DNA of 64,000 bases from Microbacterium arabinogalactanolyticum (GCF_030268005.1 NZ_BRZC01000004.1:372001-436000); one strand, 5' to 3'. Shown: positions 18,342-26,136, counted from the first letter of the stretch. A program made the numbers and translations. Notes: generated by a model not told the origin, from the sequence alone.

Positions 18342-18836
18342 CTACTCGACCATCAGGTCATCGATCTCGAGGTCCTCGTCCAGCAGGCAGTAGATGATGA
18401 GGTCGGGGTACTCCTCCGGCGCGACGTACAGCAGGGTTATGCCGCCGTCGCCGAACACGACGACGCCGTCGAGAGCGATGTCGTCCTTGAGGGACTGCAG
18501 CGCCTCCGCGAGATCAGTGCCGTCATCATCGTCCTCGTAGGCGGCCTCGGTGAGCTCCTCGGCGACCTCCCGCTCCCGCTCGTCCAGGATCTCCTGGGTC
18601 AGCCGGGCCAGGGCGTGCTGCACGGTCTCCTGCATGGTGTCCATGTCGGGAAGATCCTCGGGCTCCACGTCGACGACATCGTCATCGTCGTCGTCCTCGG
18701 AATCCTCGTCCTCATCGTCCCGATCGAAGTCCTCGTCGAACTCGTACTCCACGGTGACGCGGCGTCCGCCGGGCAGTTCCACGGTGGCGGTCAGTGCACC
18801 GTCTTCGTCGGTGTCGATGTCATCGAGTTCGATCAT
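18342..18836 (-). CDS. Highly acidic protein, unknown function
   Basis: 164 residues with an extreme acidic stretch at about 33-62 (runs of Asp/Glu) between an N-terminal beta-rich part and an alpha/beta C-terminus ending IIYCLLDEDLEIDDLM. AGGAGG precedes the start codon. I do not recognise a family. The acidic low-complexity segment would mimic nucleic acid or bind divalent cations; neither is established. Confidence 0.72.
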   Translation of the reverse strand: MIELDDIDTDEDGALTATVELPGGRRVTVEYEFDEDFDRDDEDEDSEDDDDDDVVDVEPEDLPDMDTMQETVQHALARLTQEILDEREREVAEELTEAAYEDDDDGTDLAEALQSLKDDIALDGVVVFGDGGITLLYVAPEEYPDLIIYCLLDEDLEIDDLMVE

Positions 18837-18896
18837 GTCAGCCTCCTGCTCGCCATGATGTCACCGCGTCGCGGCGGACGGAAGAGCCCCGTCGCC

Positions 18897-18902
18897 TAAT
18901 CT
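18897..18902 (+). promoter_or_regulatory. -10 element of a leaderless gene
   Basis: TAATCT lies 7 nt before the ATG at 18910 and there is no ribosome-binding sequence. This favours 18910 over the GTG at 18904. Confidence 0.5.
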
Positions 18903-18909
18903 CGTGGAC

Positions 18910-20004
18910 ATGAGGAGATCGCGCGGCGGGGTCATCAACGTCGACTCCCTGGAGGACTTCGACCATCGCGTCGCGTCCGGGGCGCGCTCGATGTCCGGCT
19001 GGCGGCTGCGCTCGCTGGACCTGACCGATCGCGGCCGCGACCTGCGCTCGGTCGACGTCGCGGGCGCCCTGTTCCTGGGGTGCGCGCTGCGCCCCGACGA
19101 CGAGGAGTCCGTGCGGGCGCGCGGCGCCGTGGTGTTCCCCACCGTTCCGGATTCGCCGGTGGACGAGTACCGGACCGCGCTGTACACAGCGCAGGAGCTG
19201 TACGACACCGCCGACTACGCGCAGAGCCTGGATGCGCGGGTTTACGCCTGGTCGCAGCGCACCGGCTCCCGCGACAGCGCGCTGGCTCAGTCCCTGCACG
19301 ACCACAGCATCGGACTCGCACTGGAGCAGTGGATTCGCGGGCGCCGTCTGGTGGGCGTGATGGGTGGACACGACGCGGCGCGCGGCGACGCCGGCTACGC
19401 CGACGGCGCACGCCTCGGGCGGATGCTGGCGCAGAACCACACCGTGGCCTCGGGCGGTGGTCCGGGAGCGATGGAGGCGGTCAACCTCGGCGGCTATCTC
19501 GCCGGTCACGACCCGGATGCCCTCGCCGGTGCTCTGGCGATCCTCGCCAGAGCACCGGGTTTCGTTCCGAGTATCGACGCATGGGCGAAGGCGGCGTTCG
19601 CGGTGCGTGAGCTGTTCCCCGATGGGGGCGATTCCCTCGGCATCCCCACGTGGCACTACGGCCACGAGCCGCCCAACGCGTTCGCGAGCGCGATCGCGAA
19701 GTACTTCCGCAACGCGCAGCGCGAGGCGATCCTGCTGGAGATCTGCCAGGACGGGATCGTGTTCCTGCCGGGGGCCGGCGGCACCGTGCAGGAGATCTTC
19801 CAGGACGCCTGCGAGAACTACTACGCCGACGAGTCGTCGACCGCCCCCATGGTGCTGATCGGCCGAGACTACTGGACCCGTCGCTATCCCGCCTGGCCGC
19901 TTCTGAAGGCGCTGGCGAAGGGACGCGCCATGGAGCCGCACGTGCATCTGGTCGACACGGTGGAGGACGCCGTGGAGCTCATGCAGCCTGGCGTTGCGCG
20001 ATAG
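18910..20004 (+). CDS. LOG-family (lysine decarboxylase-like) protein
   Basis: 364 residues with a Rossmann-type LOG domain: GVMGGHDAARG, GGGPGAMEAVN near 180, and PGAGGTVQEIFQD near 285, the counterpart of PGGxGTxxE with Glu retained. LOG enzymes release ribose 5-phosphate from nucleoside monophosphates; many bacterial ones have other or unknown roles. The N-terminal 100 residues are extra relative to short LOG proteins. Followed after 10 nt by a coiled-coil protein gene. Confidence 0.82.
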   Translation: MRRSRGGVINVDSLEDFDHRVASGARSMSGWRLRSLDLTDRGRDLRSVDVAGALFLGCALRPDDEESVRARGAVVFPTVPDSPVDEYRTALYTAQELYDTADYAQSLDARVYAWSQRTGSRDSALAQSLHDHSIGLALEQWIRGRRLVGVMGGHDAARGDAGYADGARLGRMLAQNHTVASGGGPGAMEAVNLGGYLAGHDPDALAGALAILARAPGFVPSIDAWAKAAFAVRELFPDGGDSLGIPTWHYGHEPPNAFASAIAKYFRNAQREAILLEICQDGIVFLPGAGGTVQEIFQDACENYYADESSTAPMVLIGRDYWTRRYPAWPLLKALAKGRAMEPHVHLVDTVEDAVELMQPGVAR

Positions 20005-20014
20005 GAGACATGTG

Positions 20015-20854
20015 ATGGCCGAGACCTTGGAGAGCGTCGCCGCTGACCTCTGCACCACGCCGCCGAAGGGCTTCGTGAACGAGCGCGCCGCCCGCGCCGA
20101 AGCGGTCGGCGATCCGGACCTGTCCAGGCGGATCCGCGCCTTGCGGAAGCCGTCCGTCGCAGCGTGGGTGGTGAACCTGTTCGCCCGCGAGCGCGCCGAC
20201 CGGCTGGGTCAGGCGCTGCACCTCGCAGAAGAGCTCCGCGACGCCCAAGCCGAGCTCGACGCCGGCACGCTCGCCGAGCTCGGGCGGCAACGACGCGCCC
20301 TGACTGACCAGCTCGCGAGAGAGGCCGCGGGGCTCGCTGAGGACCACGGCGAGCGGGTGACGGCTTCGACGCTGGAGGCGGTGCGGCAGACTCTGTCCGC
20401 CGCGTTCTTCGACCCGGAGGCCGCGGCCGCGGTCGCATCCGGTCGACTCGTGCGAGACCTGGAGCCGTCCGAGCCTGTCGACCTCGCCGCGGTCGTCGCA
20501 GGCGGTCCCCCTGCGCAGGTCGCCGTGGCGCCGCGGGCGACGGATGAGGTGAAGGCGCGCCGAGAGCGTCGCGATGCGGAGCGCGTCGTGCGCGATGCGG
20601 AGCAGGAGCTGGCTCGAGCGCGAGCCGAGCACGCGAAGGCGGATCGGAACCTGCGCGACGCAACCGCGAAAGCCGACCGGCTCAGGGCGCGCGTGGCGGA
20701 GCTGGAGTCGGAACTGACCCGGGTGCGGCACGACGCCGAGATCGCGACCGAAACCGTCGATGGGACGGCCGACAGCGCGGCCCGCGCCGCAGAGCGCATG
20801 GCGGATGCCGAGCGGGGGCTCGCCGACGCACGAGCAGCGCTGGACAGGCTCTAG
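20015..20854 (+). CDS. Predicted coiled-coil protein, unknown function
   Basis: 279 residues. The N-terminal half has a globular part (PPKGFVNERAARAEA..., LRKPSVAAWVVNLFAR), the C-terminal half from about 175 is a long charged heptad-like coiled coil rich in Ala, Arg and Glu. AGGAG is 7 nt before the ATG and the gene is only 10 nt after the LOG gene, so the pair is likely co-expressed. No family recognised; the rarity of Cys and the length suggest a structural or scaffold role. Confidence 0.75.
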   Translation: MAETLESVAADLCTTPPKGFVNERAARAEAVGDPDLSRRIRALRKPSVAAWVVNLFARERADRLGQALHLAEELRDAQAELDAGTLAELGRQRRALTDQLAREAAGLAEDHGERVTASTLEAVRQTLSAAFFDPEAAAAVASGRLVRDLEPSEPVDLAAVVAGGPPAQVAVAPRATDEVKARRERRDAERVVRDAEQELARARAEHAKADRNLRDATAKADRLRARVAELESELTRVRHDAEIATETVDGTADSAARAAERMADAERGLADARAALDRL

Positions 20855-20875
20855 GTCAGGCCCGTCCTCGAGGAC

Positions 20876-21172
20876 CTATGACATCTGGTCGAGAACCAGG
20901 TCGCCACGCGCGTTCAGGAGCTCCATCATGTGCTCGATCCTCTTCGGGTCGATCACGGGCATGGCCGTGGAGTCGAAGGAGAAGACGAGCGGAATCGCGG
21001 GGTGCATCCACGTCGTGAGCCGCCCGGACTGCACGGTCTGGTCCGGGAGCCACGTCATCATGAAGCTCTCCTGCCTGCGCAGCTTGGTGCCGATCACCAC
21101 CTTCAGGTGCGCAAGCGTGACGTCGTCCACCTGGATCGGCGGGCGAGAACTGTTGTACTCGAGGTTCCCCAT
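20876..21172 (-). CDS. DUF7882-type small protein
   Basis: 98 residues beginning MGNLEYNSSRPP and containing VDDVTLAHLKVVIGTKLRR and the WMHPAIPLVFSF core that I associate with a small conserved actinobacterial family (DUF7882). Function unknown. Predicted to be leaderless (TACGGT 7 nt before ATG). It is convergent with the coiled-coil gene, 21 nt apart. Confidence 0.75.
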   Translation of the reverse strand: MGNLEYNSSRPPIQVDDVTLAHLKVVIGTKLRRQESFMMTWLPDQTVQSGRLTTWMHPAIPLVFSFDSTAMPVIDPKRIEHMMELLNARGDLVLDQMS

Positions 21173-21179
21173 GGCAGCT

Positions 21180-21185
21180 ACCGTA
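21180..21185 (-). promoter_or_regulatory. -10 element of a leaderless gene
   Basis: TACGGT on the minus strand, 7 nt before the ATG at 21172. The surrounding TACGG-T-AGCTGCCATGG nearly matches the promoter at 22278. Confidence 0.5.
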
Positions 21186-21300
21186 CGCCCAGAACAGCCG
21201 GTTCGACGCGCACACGACTCGGCGAATGCCGTCGGCCCGGTCGGAGTTGAGCGATCGAGGGCTCGGATGCAAGCCCCTCATCGGAGAGCGATCACGTCGC

Positions 21301-21306
21301 TATCGT
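21301..21306 (+). promoter_or_regulatory. -10 element of a leaderless gene
   Basis: TATCGT, 7 nt before the ATG at 21314, with no ribosome-binding sequence. Confidence 0.5.
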
Positions 21307-21313
21307 CGCCGCC

Positions 21314-21589
21314 ATGACTCAGCAACCGCGCGCACTCATTTCGATCGACGGCCACGACGGCATCCCGATCGCTCCGGGAGAGGACATCGGCGACCTGAAG
21401 CGACGCATCGAAGTCGCCGCCGTCGAGACGAGGTTCGTCGACTTCAGCACAGCAGACGGAACTCAGCTGAGCGTGCTGGTCTCGCCCTACCGGAGGGTGA
21501 GCATCGCCGTCATCGTGCCTCGGGAGCCCCCCGATCCCCCGCTGCTCGTCGACTTCGGTCATCTGCCTCCGGATGTGATGGACTTCTGA
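21314..21589 (+). CDS. Hypothetical protein, 91 aa
   Basis: Short soluble protein with alternating strand-like segments (ALISIDGHDGIPIAPG, TQLSVLVSPYRRVSIAVIV). No signal peptide or membrane helix. No family recognised. The coding call rests on codon use and the well-placed -10 element before the start. Confidence 0.6.
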   Translation: MTQQPRALISIDGHDGIPIAPGEDIGDLKRRIEVAAVETRFVDFSTADGTQLSVLVSPYRRVSIAVIVPREPPDPPLLVDFGHLPPDVMDF

Positions 21590-21791
21590 GCACGCGGCGA
21601 GGCGGAGCAGGCGTCGCGAAACGGCTGTGACCGCGCACGTGTGGGCAAATGCGGGCGGAGAATCCAGAATGAGTCGATGGGGACTCCATCGCACGTGACG
21701 ATCCTCGCCGACAGGGTCTAGGCGCCCCACTCGTCGATATCGTCTGACGAAGGGCGCACTCGTCTTGGCCGACGCAGCCCAGTGCGAACCG

Positions 21792-22271
21792 TCACAAGGA
21801 GAACCACGGAACGGCGCTCAGTGGCTCACGGTTGTCGTCCGCAACCGACCTGATGGTGAGGACGTATCGTGGGCTGCCGGCAATTTGGCTGAGGGTGACC
21901 AGTTGCGCCCCTTCCTGTACGGGAAGCCGGATCGCGCCCGCAGCCGTCGGCGCTTCGTCGTCGAACTGCGCAGCCATCGTCAGCTGCGTGAAGTCCGTGA
22001 GCCACAGCCCTCCAGCTCCGACGTTGACAGCACTGGCCGCTTCACGCAAGGCCGGAGCGCGAGGGGGATCATCGGCCACAGTCACGGCCTCGTCCGCGTC
22101 GTCCGGCCCGGGATAGGCGACGAACAGGGACCCCTCGCGCATTTGCCCCACGAAGTGGCTCATGAGCTGCTCAAGCTCCCAATCCTCGTCGACGAAGCCC
22201 TGATATACGTCTGGGGCGACGAGGCAGAAGAATCCGTCCTCATCGACATGCAAGAGAACGGCATCACCCAT
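21792..22271 (-). CDS. Hypothetical protein, 159 aa
   Basis: Soluble protein with an Asp/Glu-rich N-terminal part (HVDEDGFFCLVAPDVYQG) and a later ITRSV-type strand. The start is set at the ATG of MGDAVLLH because a TACGGT -10 lies 6 nt upstream; the frame continues 13 codons further without support. No family recognised. Third codon positions are less GC-rich than in neighbouring housekeeping genes. Confidence 0.62.
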   Translation of the reverse strand: MGDAVLLHVDEDGFFCLVAPDVYQGFVDEDWELEQLMSHFVGQMREGSLFVAYPGPDDADEAVTVADDPPRAPALREAASAVNVGAGGLWLTDFTQLTMAAQFDDEAPTAAGAIRLPVQEGAQLVTLSQIAGSPRYVLTIRSVADDNREPLSAVPWFSL

Positions 22272-22277
22272 GGCAGC

Positions 22278-22283
22278 ACCGTA
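22278..22283 (-). promoter_or_regulatory. -10 element of a leaderless gene
   Basis: TACGGT on the minus strand, 6 nt before the ATG at 22271. Confidence 0.5.
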
Positions 22284-22418
22284 GCTGAGCGCCATCTCAG
22301 CGCGCCACATCCGAGGAAGGATTCTCGTCGCCCATCGATGTGAACTCGACCTCGCCGCTCGGATCAGCAGCTGGCAAGACCCGCGCCGACGGACGTCGAG
22401 CTCTGTCGGGTCTCTCGT

Positions 22419-22583
22419 CTACGTGCGGGGGCGGTGAGACGGGATGGGATCGGGCTTCTCTGCGCGTGATCTCGCGTCACGGATCGATGTCTCGCTCGTT
22501 GGCCTGGCGCCGTGCCAATGCTCACCTCGCGCGGCGTCCCATTCCGATGGCGGGGTGTGTTTCGAATCCTTGTTCTTACTCAT
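22419..22583 (-). CDS. Possible small basic protein, 54 aa
   Basis: Hydrophilic, charge-rich ORF (begins MSKNKDSKHTPPSEWDAARG, ends HRPRT) with TACAGT 6 nt before the ATG, the same leaderless layout as its neighbours. Third-position GC is only about 70 percent, so codon use gives little support. Could be spurious. Confidence 0.35.
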   Translation of the reverse strand: MSKNKDSKHTPPSEWDAARGEHWHGARPTSETSIRDARSRAEKPDPIPSHRPRT

Positions 22584-22715
22584 CTTCGGACTGTACGCGC
22601 CCGACATGTGCGTGCTCACAGACTCACGAAGCGAAGCCCCCACCGGATACATCCCCAGGGCGGGCCCTTCCGCCAAAGCGCGACGGCGACAGTCGAAGCC
22701 ACGACGGCGCAGCCA

Positions 22716-23051
22716 TCAGGGCAACATGTCGATGATGCGCTGCAGCATCTCCTTGTCCATTCGCACTTCAGGGGTGCGCTCGTCCTCCACCCCATCGCGA
22801 CCGAACATCAGCGTCACGGTCTTTCCCCGGCCCTTGGATGCCACGGCGAAGTTCACCAGGCGCAGTGGCGACACCAGCTCCTTGGTCTCGGACTCGAAAT
22901 CGAAGTCTTCGCCGCTATCGACAGCGAGCCTGTGGAAGTCGCACACGAGAGCCTGCCAAGGACCCGCCTGTTCGGGACTCTGGGTCACGAAGATCGGGTT
23001 CGTCGGATTCTCGCTGCAGCCCTTGAAGGCACAGGCAGGCGTGTCTGTCAT
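22716..23051 (-). CDS. Small putative metal-binding protein
   Basis: 111 residues from the ATG giving MTDTPACAFKGC. An N-terminal Cys-x4-Cys (CAFKGC) and a later CDFH (Cys-x2-His, about residue 40) could make a zinc site. The rest is alpha/beta with LVNFAVASKGRGKTVTLMFG. The frame extends 55 codons upstream but through unlikely sequence, so the internal ATG is used. No family recognised. It lies just upstream of tRNA-Lys on the same strand. Confidence 0.6.
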   Translation of the reverse strand: MTDTPACAFKGCSENPTNPIFVTQSPEQAGPWQALVCDFHRLAVDSGEDFDFESETKELVSPLRLVNFAVASKGRGKTVTLMFGRDGVEDERTPEVRMDKEMLQRIIDMLP

Positions 23052-23237
23052 GAGCCTCAGTCTGCGCCTGTTCACCGACGCGATGGTCCGAACACGACGA
23101 AGAGCGCCTCTGGATTTCGGCTGCCGTGGCGCGGACAGCCAGTAGGGCAGCTCCTGCAGCGCGCATGCGCCGCCTGAAATCTCTGAGAGCAGGCCGGCTT
23201 GGTGTGTCGGCGACAAGTTCCGGCCCAGAACGCAGAA

Positions 23238-23271
23238 AAGCCCTGGTAGATGGCGAGATCTACCAGGGCTT
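23238..23271 (-). terminator. Rho-independent terminator after tRNA-Lys
   Basis: Perfect 14-bp stem: AAGCCCTGGTAGAT (23238-23251) and its complement (23258-23271), 6-nt loop, followed on the minus strand by a T run (TTTTC). It ends the tRNA-Lys transcript. Confidence 0.9.
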
Positions 23272-23276
23272 GTCCG

Positions 23277-23349
23277 TGCACCCCCAGGGACTTGAACCCT
23301 GAACCCATTGATTAAGAGTCAATTGCTCTGCCGATTGAGCTAGAGGTGC
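23277..23349 (-). tRNA. tRNA-Lys (anticodon CTT)
   Basis: 73-nt cloverleaf. Acceptor GCACCTC pairs with GGGGTGC (one G-T pair), discriminator A, anticodon loop ACTCTTAAT giving CTT, T-loop GGTTCAAGTCC. CCA is not encoded. A strong terminator follows. Confidence 0.97.
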
Positions 23350-23524
23350 GTGGCCCGGAATGTCATCCCCGGCCGAGGAATTACATTACCAGCGGGGACG
23401 GGTCGCGCCAAATCACCTTCGGATCCCGGGCGCGTTGCCCGCGATCCGTACCGGATGACGTGTCTGTGGCGGATCGTTTCACGACCGATACCCCGGCACC
23501 CCGGTCTGGCATACCAGCCCGGAC

Positions 23525-23530
23525 TATCCT
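23525..23530 (+). promoter_or_regulatory. -10 element of leaderless hisN
   Basis: TATCCT, 6 nt before the GTG at 23537; no ribosome-binding sequence. Confidence 0.55.
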
Positions 23531-23536
23531 GTTGAA

Positions 23537-24346
23537 GTGACCGTCCCCCTCGCAGCCACAGACTTCCATGCCGACCTCGATCTCGCCCTTCGCCTGGCGG
23601 ATGCCGCCGATGAGCAATCCCTCCCCCGGTTCGATGCGGCCGACCTCGAGGTCTCGCTGAAAGCCGATCACTCGCACGTCACCGATGCCGATCTCGCCAC
23701 GGAACAGGCCATCCGCGACATCCTGCACGCCGAACGCCCCGACGACGGCATCCTCGGTGAGGAGTTCGGTGCAGAGGGCGTCACGAGCCGGCAGTGGATC
23801 ATCGACCCGATCGACGGGACGGCGAACTTCCTGCGCGGCGTGCCCCTGTGGGGCACCATGATCGCTCTGGCGGTCGACGGCGTCCCGCAGGTCGGCGTGG
23901 TCAGCATGCCCGCCCTCGGGCGCCGCTGGTGGGCATCCGCCGGCGACGGTTCCTGGACCGCCACGAGCGACGGAGCCCGCAGACTGTCCGTGTCGACGGT
24001 CGATTCACTCGACGAGGCGAGCGTGAGCTTCCAGAGCATCTCGCAGTGGGCACAGGCCGGGAAGACCCCCGAACTGCTGGCCCTCGCTGAACGCGTCTGG
24101 CGCGACCGCGCCTACGGCGACATCTTCAGCTACATGCTGCTGGCCGAAGGACGCATCGACATGGTCGCCGAATTCGATGTCAAGGAGTACGACATCGCCG
24201 CGGCGGTTCCGATCGTTCGCGAGGCCGGCGGGCGGATGACGGCGTTCGATGGCACGGAGACCCTCTCCGCACTGTCCGCTCTGGCGACCAACGGCATCCT
24301 GCACGACTCGTTCCTCTCCTTGTTCCGCGACCTGCCGCGCGCCTGA
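23537..24346 (+). CDS. hisN: Inositol monophosphatase-family phosphatase (HisN-like histidinol-phosphatase)
   Basis: 269-residue Mg-dependent sugar/histidinol-phosphatase. Metal ligands are in place: Glu75/76 in GEEFG, and Asp90, Asp93 in DPIDGTANFL (motif A); the C-terminal VKEYDIAAAVPIVREAGG holds the last Asp. In actinobacteria HisN of this family dephosphorylates histidinol phosphate, but inositol or other monophosphatase activity is possible. GTG start fits the -10 at 6 nt. No his genes are visible nearby. Confidence 0.8.
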   Translation: MTVPLAATDFHADLDLALRLADAADEQSLPRFDAADLEVSLKADHSHVTDADLATEQAIRDILHAERPDDGILGEEFGAEGVTSRQWIIDPIDGTANFLRGVPLWGTMIALAVDGVPQVGVVSMPALGRRWWASAGDGSWTATSDGARRLSVSTVDSLDEASVSFQSISQWAQAGKTPELLALAERVWRDRAYGDIFSYMLLAEGRIDMVAEFDVKEYDIAAAVPIVREAGGRMTAFDGTETLSALSALATNGILHDSFLSLFRDLPRA

Positions 24347-24377
24347 GCGCGACAAGCACCCCTCCCCCACGGATCAC

Positions 24378-24962
24378 ATGAAAACCCGACTCCCCCTCGC
24401 TGCCGGCGCCCTGCTGGCCGCGCTGTCGCTCGCCGCGTGCAGCGGCCCCAGCACACCCGTCGACAAGACCCCCACCTCGACCGCTTCGAAGCCCCCGGCG
24501 ACGCCGAAGGCCGAGGTGGAGACCGCTCCCGCCGACAAGCCCGCCACGACCACGCCTGCAGACCGGCCGACCTGCGAGACGATGATCACCAAGGGCACCG
24601 TCGAGGCGCTGAAATCTCAGGGCTGGACGTTCGAGGAGCGCGAGTTCCGCATCGGCGACGTCCTCGTCGACGGCGGACTCGAGTGTCTCTGGGCCGACTA
24701 CTCGACGGCATCCGACCACGGCCAGATGTACGCGTGGGGACCCCTCAGCGCCGAGAACTCCCGCGCGGCCCAGGCGAGCCTGATCTCGGACGGCTGGCTG
24801 CGCTCGACCTCGAACGGCAAGACGTACATCACCGAGGATCCCGCCTACGCGATCGCCAAGGACGACGACGGGTTCGGCATGACCTACGAGTTCGGCGACG
24901 GGTGGGTGAGATTCGCCGACACCAAGCAGGGACTGCTGCTCGTCGACTGGGGCGAGAAGTGA
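24378..24962 (+). CDS. Secreted lipoprotein, unknown function
   Basis: 194 residues. Signal peptide with lipobox LSLAAC (Cys21), then a Thr/Pro/Lys-rich linker (about 25-65) and a domain with several Trp and Asp residues (LECLWADYSTASDHG, EFGDGWVRFADTK). Attached to the outer face of the membrane. Two Cys remain besides the lipidated one (CETM..., GLECLW), perhaps a disulphide. A perfect hairpin terminator lies 15 nt after the stop. No family recognised. Confidence 0.82.
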   Translation: MKTRLPLAAGALLAALSLAACSGPSTPVDKTPTSTASKPPATPKAEVETAPADKPATTTPADRPTCETMITKGTVEALKSQGWTFEEREFRIGDVLVDGGLECLWADYSTASDHGQMYAWGPLSAENSRAAQASLISDGWLRSTSNGKTYITEDPAYAIAKDDDGFGMTYEFGDGWVRFADTKQGLLLVDWGEK

Positions 24963-24976
24963 CCACCGGACACAGG

Positions 24977-25009
24977 GAGAGGGCGCCGCTGCATCAGCGG
25001 CGCCCTCTC
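24977..25009. terminator. Hairpin terminator
   Basis: Perfect 15-bp stem GAGAGGGCGCCGCTG (24977-24991) with its complement (24995-25009) and 3-nt loop. It lies between convergent genes (lipoprotein and the 66-residue membrane protein) and could stop both. Confidence 0.85.
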
Positions 25010-25046
25010 GGCGTCTGTGGGTCGACGGCACTGCCGTCGACGACGA

Positions 25047-25247
25047 TCACTTGTCGCCGCGCTGGTTCCAGTTGTCGACGCGACGGGTCGCGGAGCCGCG
25101 CTGCCGCATGACATATGCGAGGGCGAGGCTGACGAGGAGGATTCCCGCGGAGAAGACCACGCCCTGCGCGGTCGGCAGCTCCCACGCGAGCCCGAACAGG
25201 TAGAACCCGCCGAGGAACAGGACCATGAACACGATGAAGTCGACCAC
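25047..25247 (-). CDS. Small membrane protein, 66 aa
   Basis: Two membrane helices (about 3-19 and 27-48) joined by WELPTAQG, then a basic tail QRGSATRRVDNWNQRGDK. The GTG giving VVDFIVF is used since GGAGGG sits 6 nt before it; an upstream GTG at 25277 lies too close to a likely -10 (TAAGCT) to be in the transcript. No family recognised. Confidence 0.68.
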   Translation of the reverse strand: MVDFIVFMVLFLGGFYLFGLAWELPTAQGVVFSAGILLVSLALAYVMRQRGSATRRVDNWNQRGDK

Positions 25248-25334
25248 GTCGAACCCTCCCGATCTTCGGATAACCACTCCAGCTTAGTCCGGTTGCGACC
25301 CGTTCCCATGCCGGTCCGATGCGCGCGACGGCGA

Positions 25335-25340
25335 TAGATT
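25335..25340 (+). promoter_or_regulatory. -10 element of a leaderless mini-ORF before tetR
   Basis: TAGATT ends 7 nt before an ATG at 25348 rather than before the tetR GTG at 25365. Confidence 0.5.
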
Positions 25341-25347
25341 GGGAATC

Positions 25348-25368
25348 ATGCCGAGGATGACACCGTGA
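25348..25368 (+). CDS. Six-codon upstream ORF overlapping tetR start
   Basis: ATG CCG AGG ATG ACA CCG TGA encodes MPRMTP. Its stop overlaps the tetR GTG as GTGA, and it contains an internal GAGG that could serve as ribosome site for tetR. The -10 placement makes it a leaderless mini-cistron that could couple translation to tetR. Confidence 0.45.
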   Translation: MPRMTP

Positions 25369-25967
25369 CGACCAGCACGAGGACCGCCCGCCGCGGACGG
25401 CCGGGTCATGATCGCGCCGACATCATCCGCGCCGGCGTCGAGCTCTTCAACGAGCAGGGGTACGACGCCACATCGGTCTCCGACCTGACGGGTCGCCTCG
25501 GCCTGACCAAGTCGGCGTTGTACCACCACGTCGAATCGAAGGAGCAGATCCTCCAGATCGCGCTGGAGGACGCGCTGGGCGGCCTCGAGAAGGCGCTTGA
25601 GAATGCACTTCAGCAGCCCACGGCCGGCTCCCGGTTGACAGCCATCATCGAGGGCGCCGTGCGGGTGCTCACGGAGCGTCAGCCTCAGGTCACGCTGCTG
25701 CTGCGACTGCGAGGCAACAGCGAGATCGAGACGGCCGCTCTGGCGCGGCGGCGCCGGTTCGACCACACCGTGACCGGCCTGGTCCGCGAGGCGCAGTCCG
25801 AGGGCATCGTGCGCACCGACCTGGATGCCGGCGTCGCGACGCGCCTGATCTTCGGCATGATCAACTCGGTCGTGGAGTGGTACCGGCCCGACGGTCCTGT
25901 CGATCCCGAACTGCTGGCGGGCGAGATCCTCGCGGTGGCACTGGGCGGGCTTCAGCCGAGAGGCTGA
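25365..25967 (+). CDS. TetR-family regulator
   Basis: 200 residues. HTH at about 17-65 (VSDLTGRLGLTKSALYHHVESKEQIL), then an all-helical effector domain with a Trp-Tyr pair in NSVVEWYRPDG, the arrangement seen in KstR2/FadR-like acyl-CoA regulators. GTG start. No gene is adjacent that suggests a target except the secreted phosphatase 170 nt downstream. Confidence 0.88.
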   Translation: MTTSTRTARRGRPGHDRADIIRAGVELFNEQGYDATSVSDLTGRLGLTKSALYHHVESKEQILQIALEDALGGLEKALENALQQPTAGSRLTAIIEGAVRVLTERQPQVTLLLRLRGNSEIETAALARRRRFDHTVTGLVREAQSEGIVRTDLDAGVATRLIFGMINSVVEWYRPDGPVDPELLAGEILAVALGGLQPRG

Positions 25968-26025
25968 TCAGCGTTCCCGGACGTTCACCCCCGGGAGTCC
26001 GCCCGGTCCCCGCACGCCTGAACGC

Positions 26026-26055
26026 GTCGCAAACATGTCTATACAACTTTGCGAC
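26026..26055. promoter_or_regulatory. Inverted repeat upstream of the phosphatase gene
   Basis: GTCGCAAA (26026-26033) and its exact complement (26048-26055) with a 14-nt AT-rich middle holding TATACA. 80 nt before the phosphatase start. Could be an operator around a promoter. Confidence 0.45.
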
Positions 26056-26136
26056 CCGGCGGTCGGAAGGCACTCCGACCTCCGATAGTGGGAGGCGACG
26101 GCATCCGTCGTCATCCCCCCTCCCAGAAGGATCGCC

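Larger units (their letters stand above)
22272..22715. other. Gene-poor stretch of lower codon GC
   Basis: This stretch holds one weak minus-strand ORF (22419-22583, listed separately), its -10, the promoter of the upstream gene, and otherwise no reading frame with good codon statistics. I see no repeat or RNA structure in it. Confidence 0.5.

Noticed and set aside
21765..22343. 192-residue plus-strand ORF
   Set aside because: Opposite to a minus-strand gene with a well-placed -10; no family likeness.
22444..23145. 233-residue plus-strand ORF
   Set aside because: Ser/Arg-rich shadow over the metal-binding protein gene; no promoter or ribosome site.
23277..23349. tRNA-Lys as an active integration site
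   Set aside because: No duplicated 3' end, integrase or phage gene is visible in the window.
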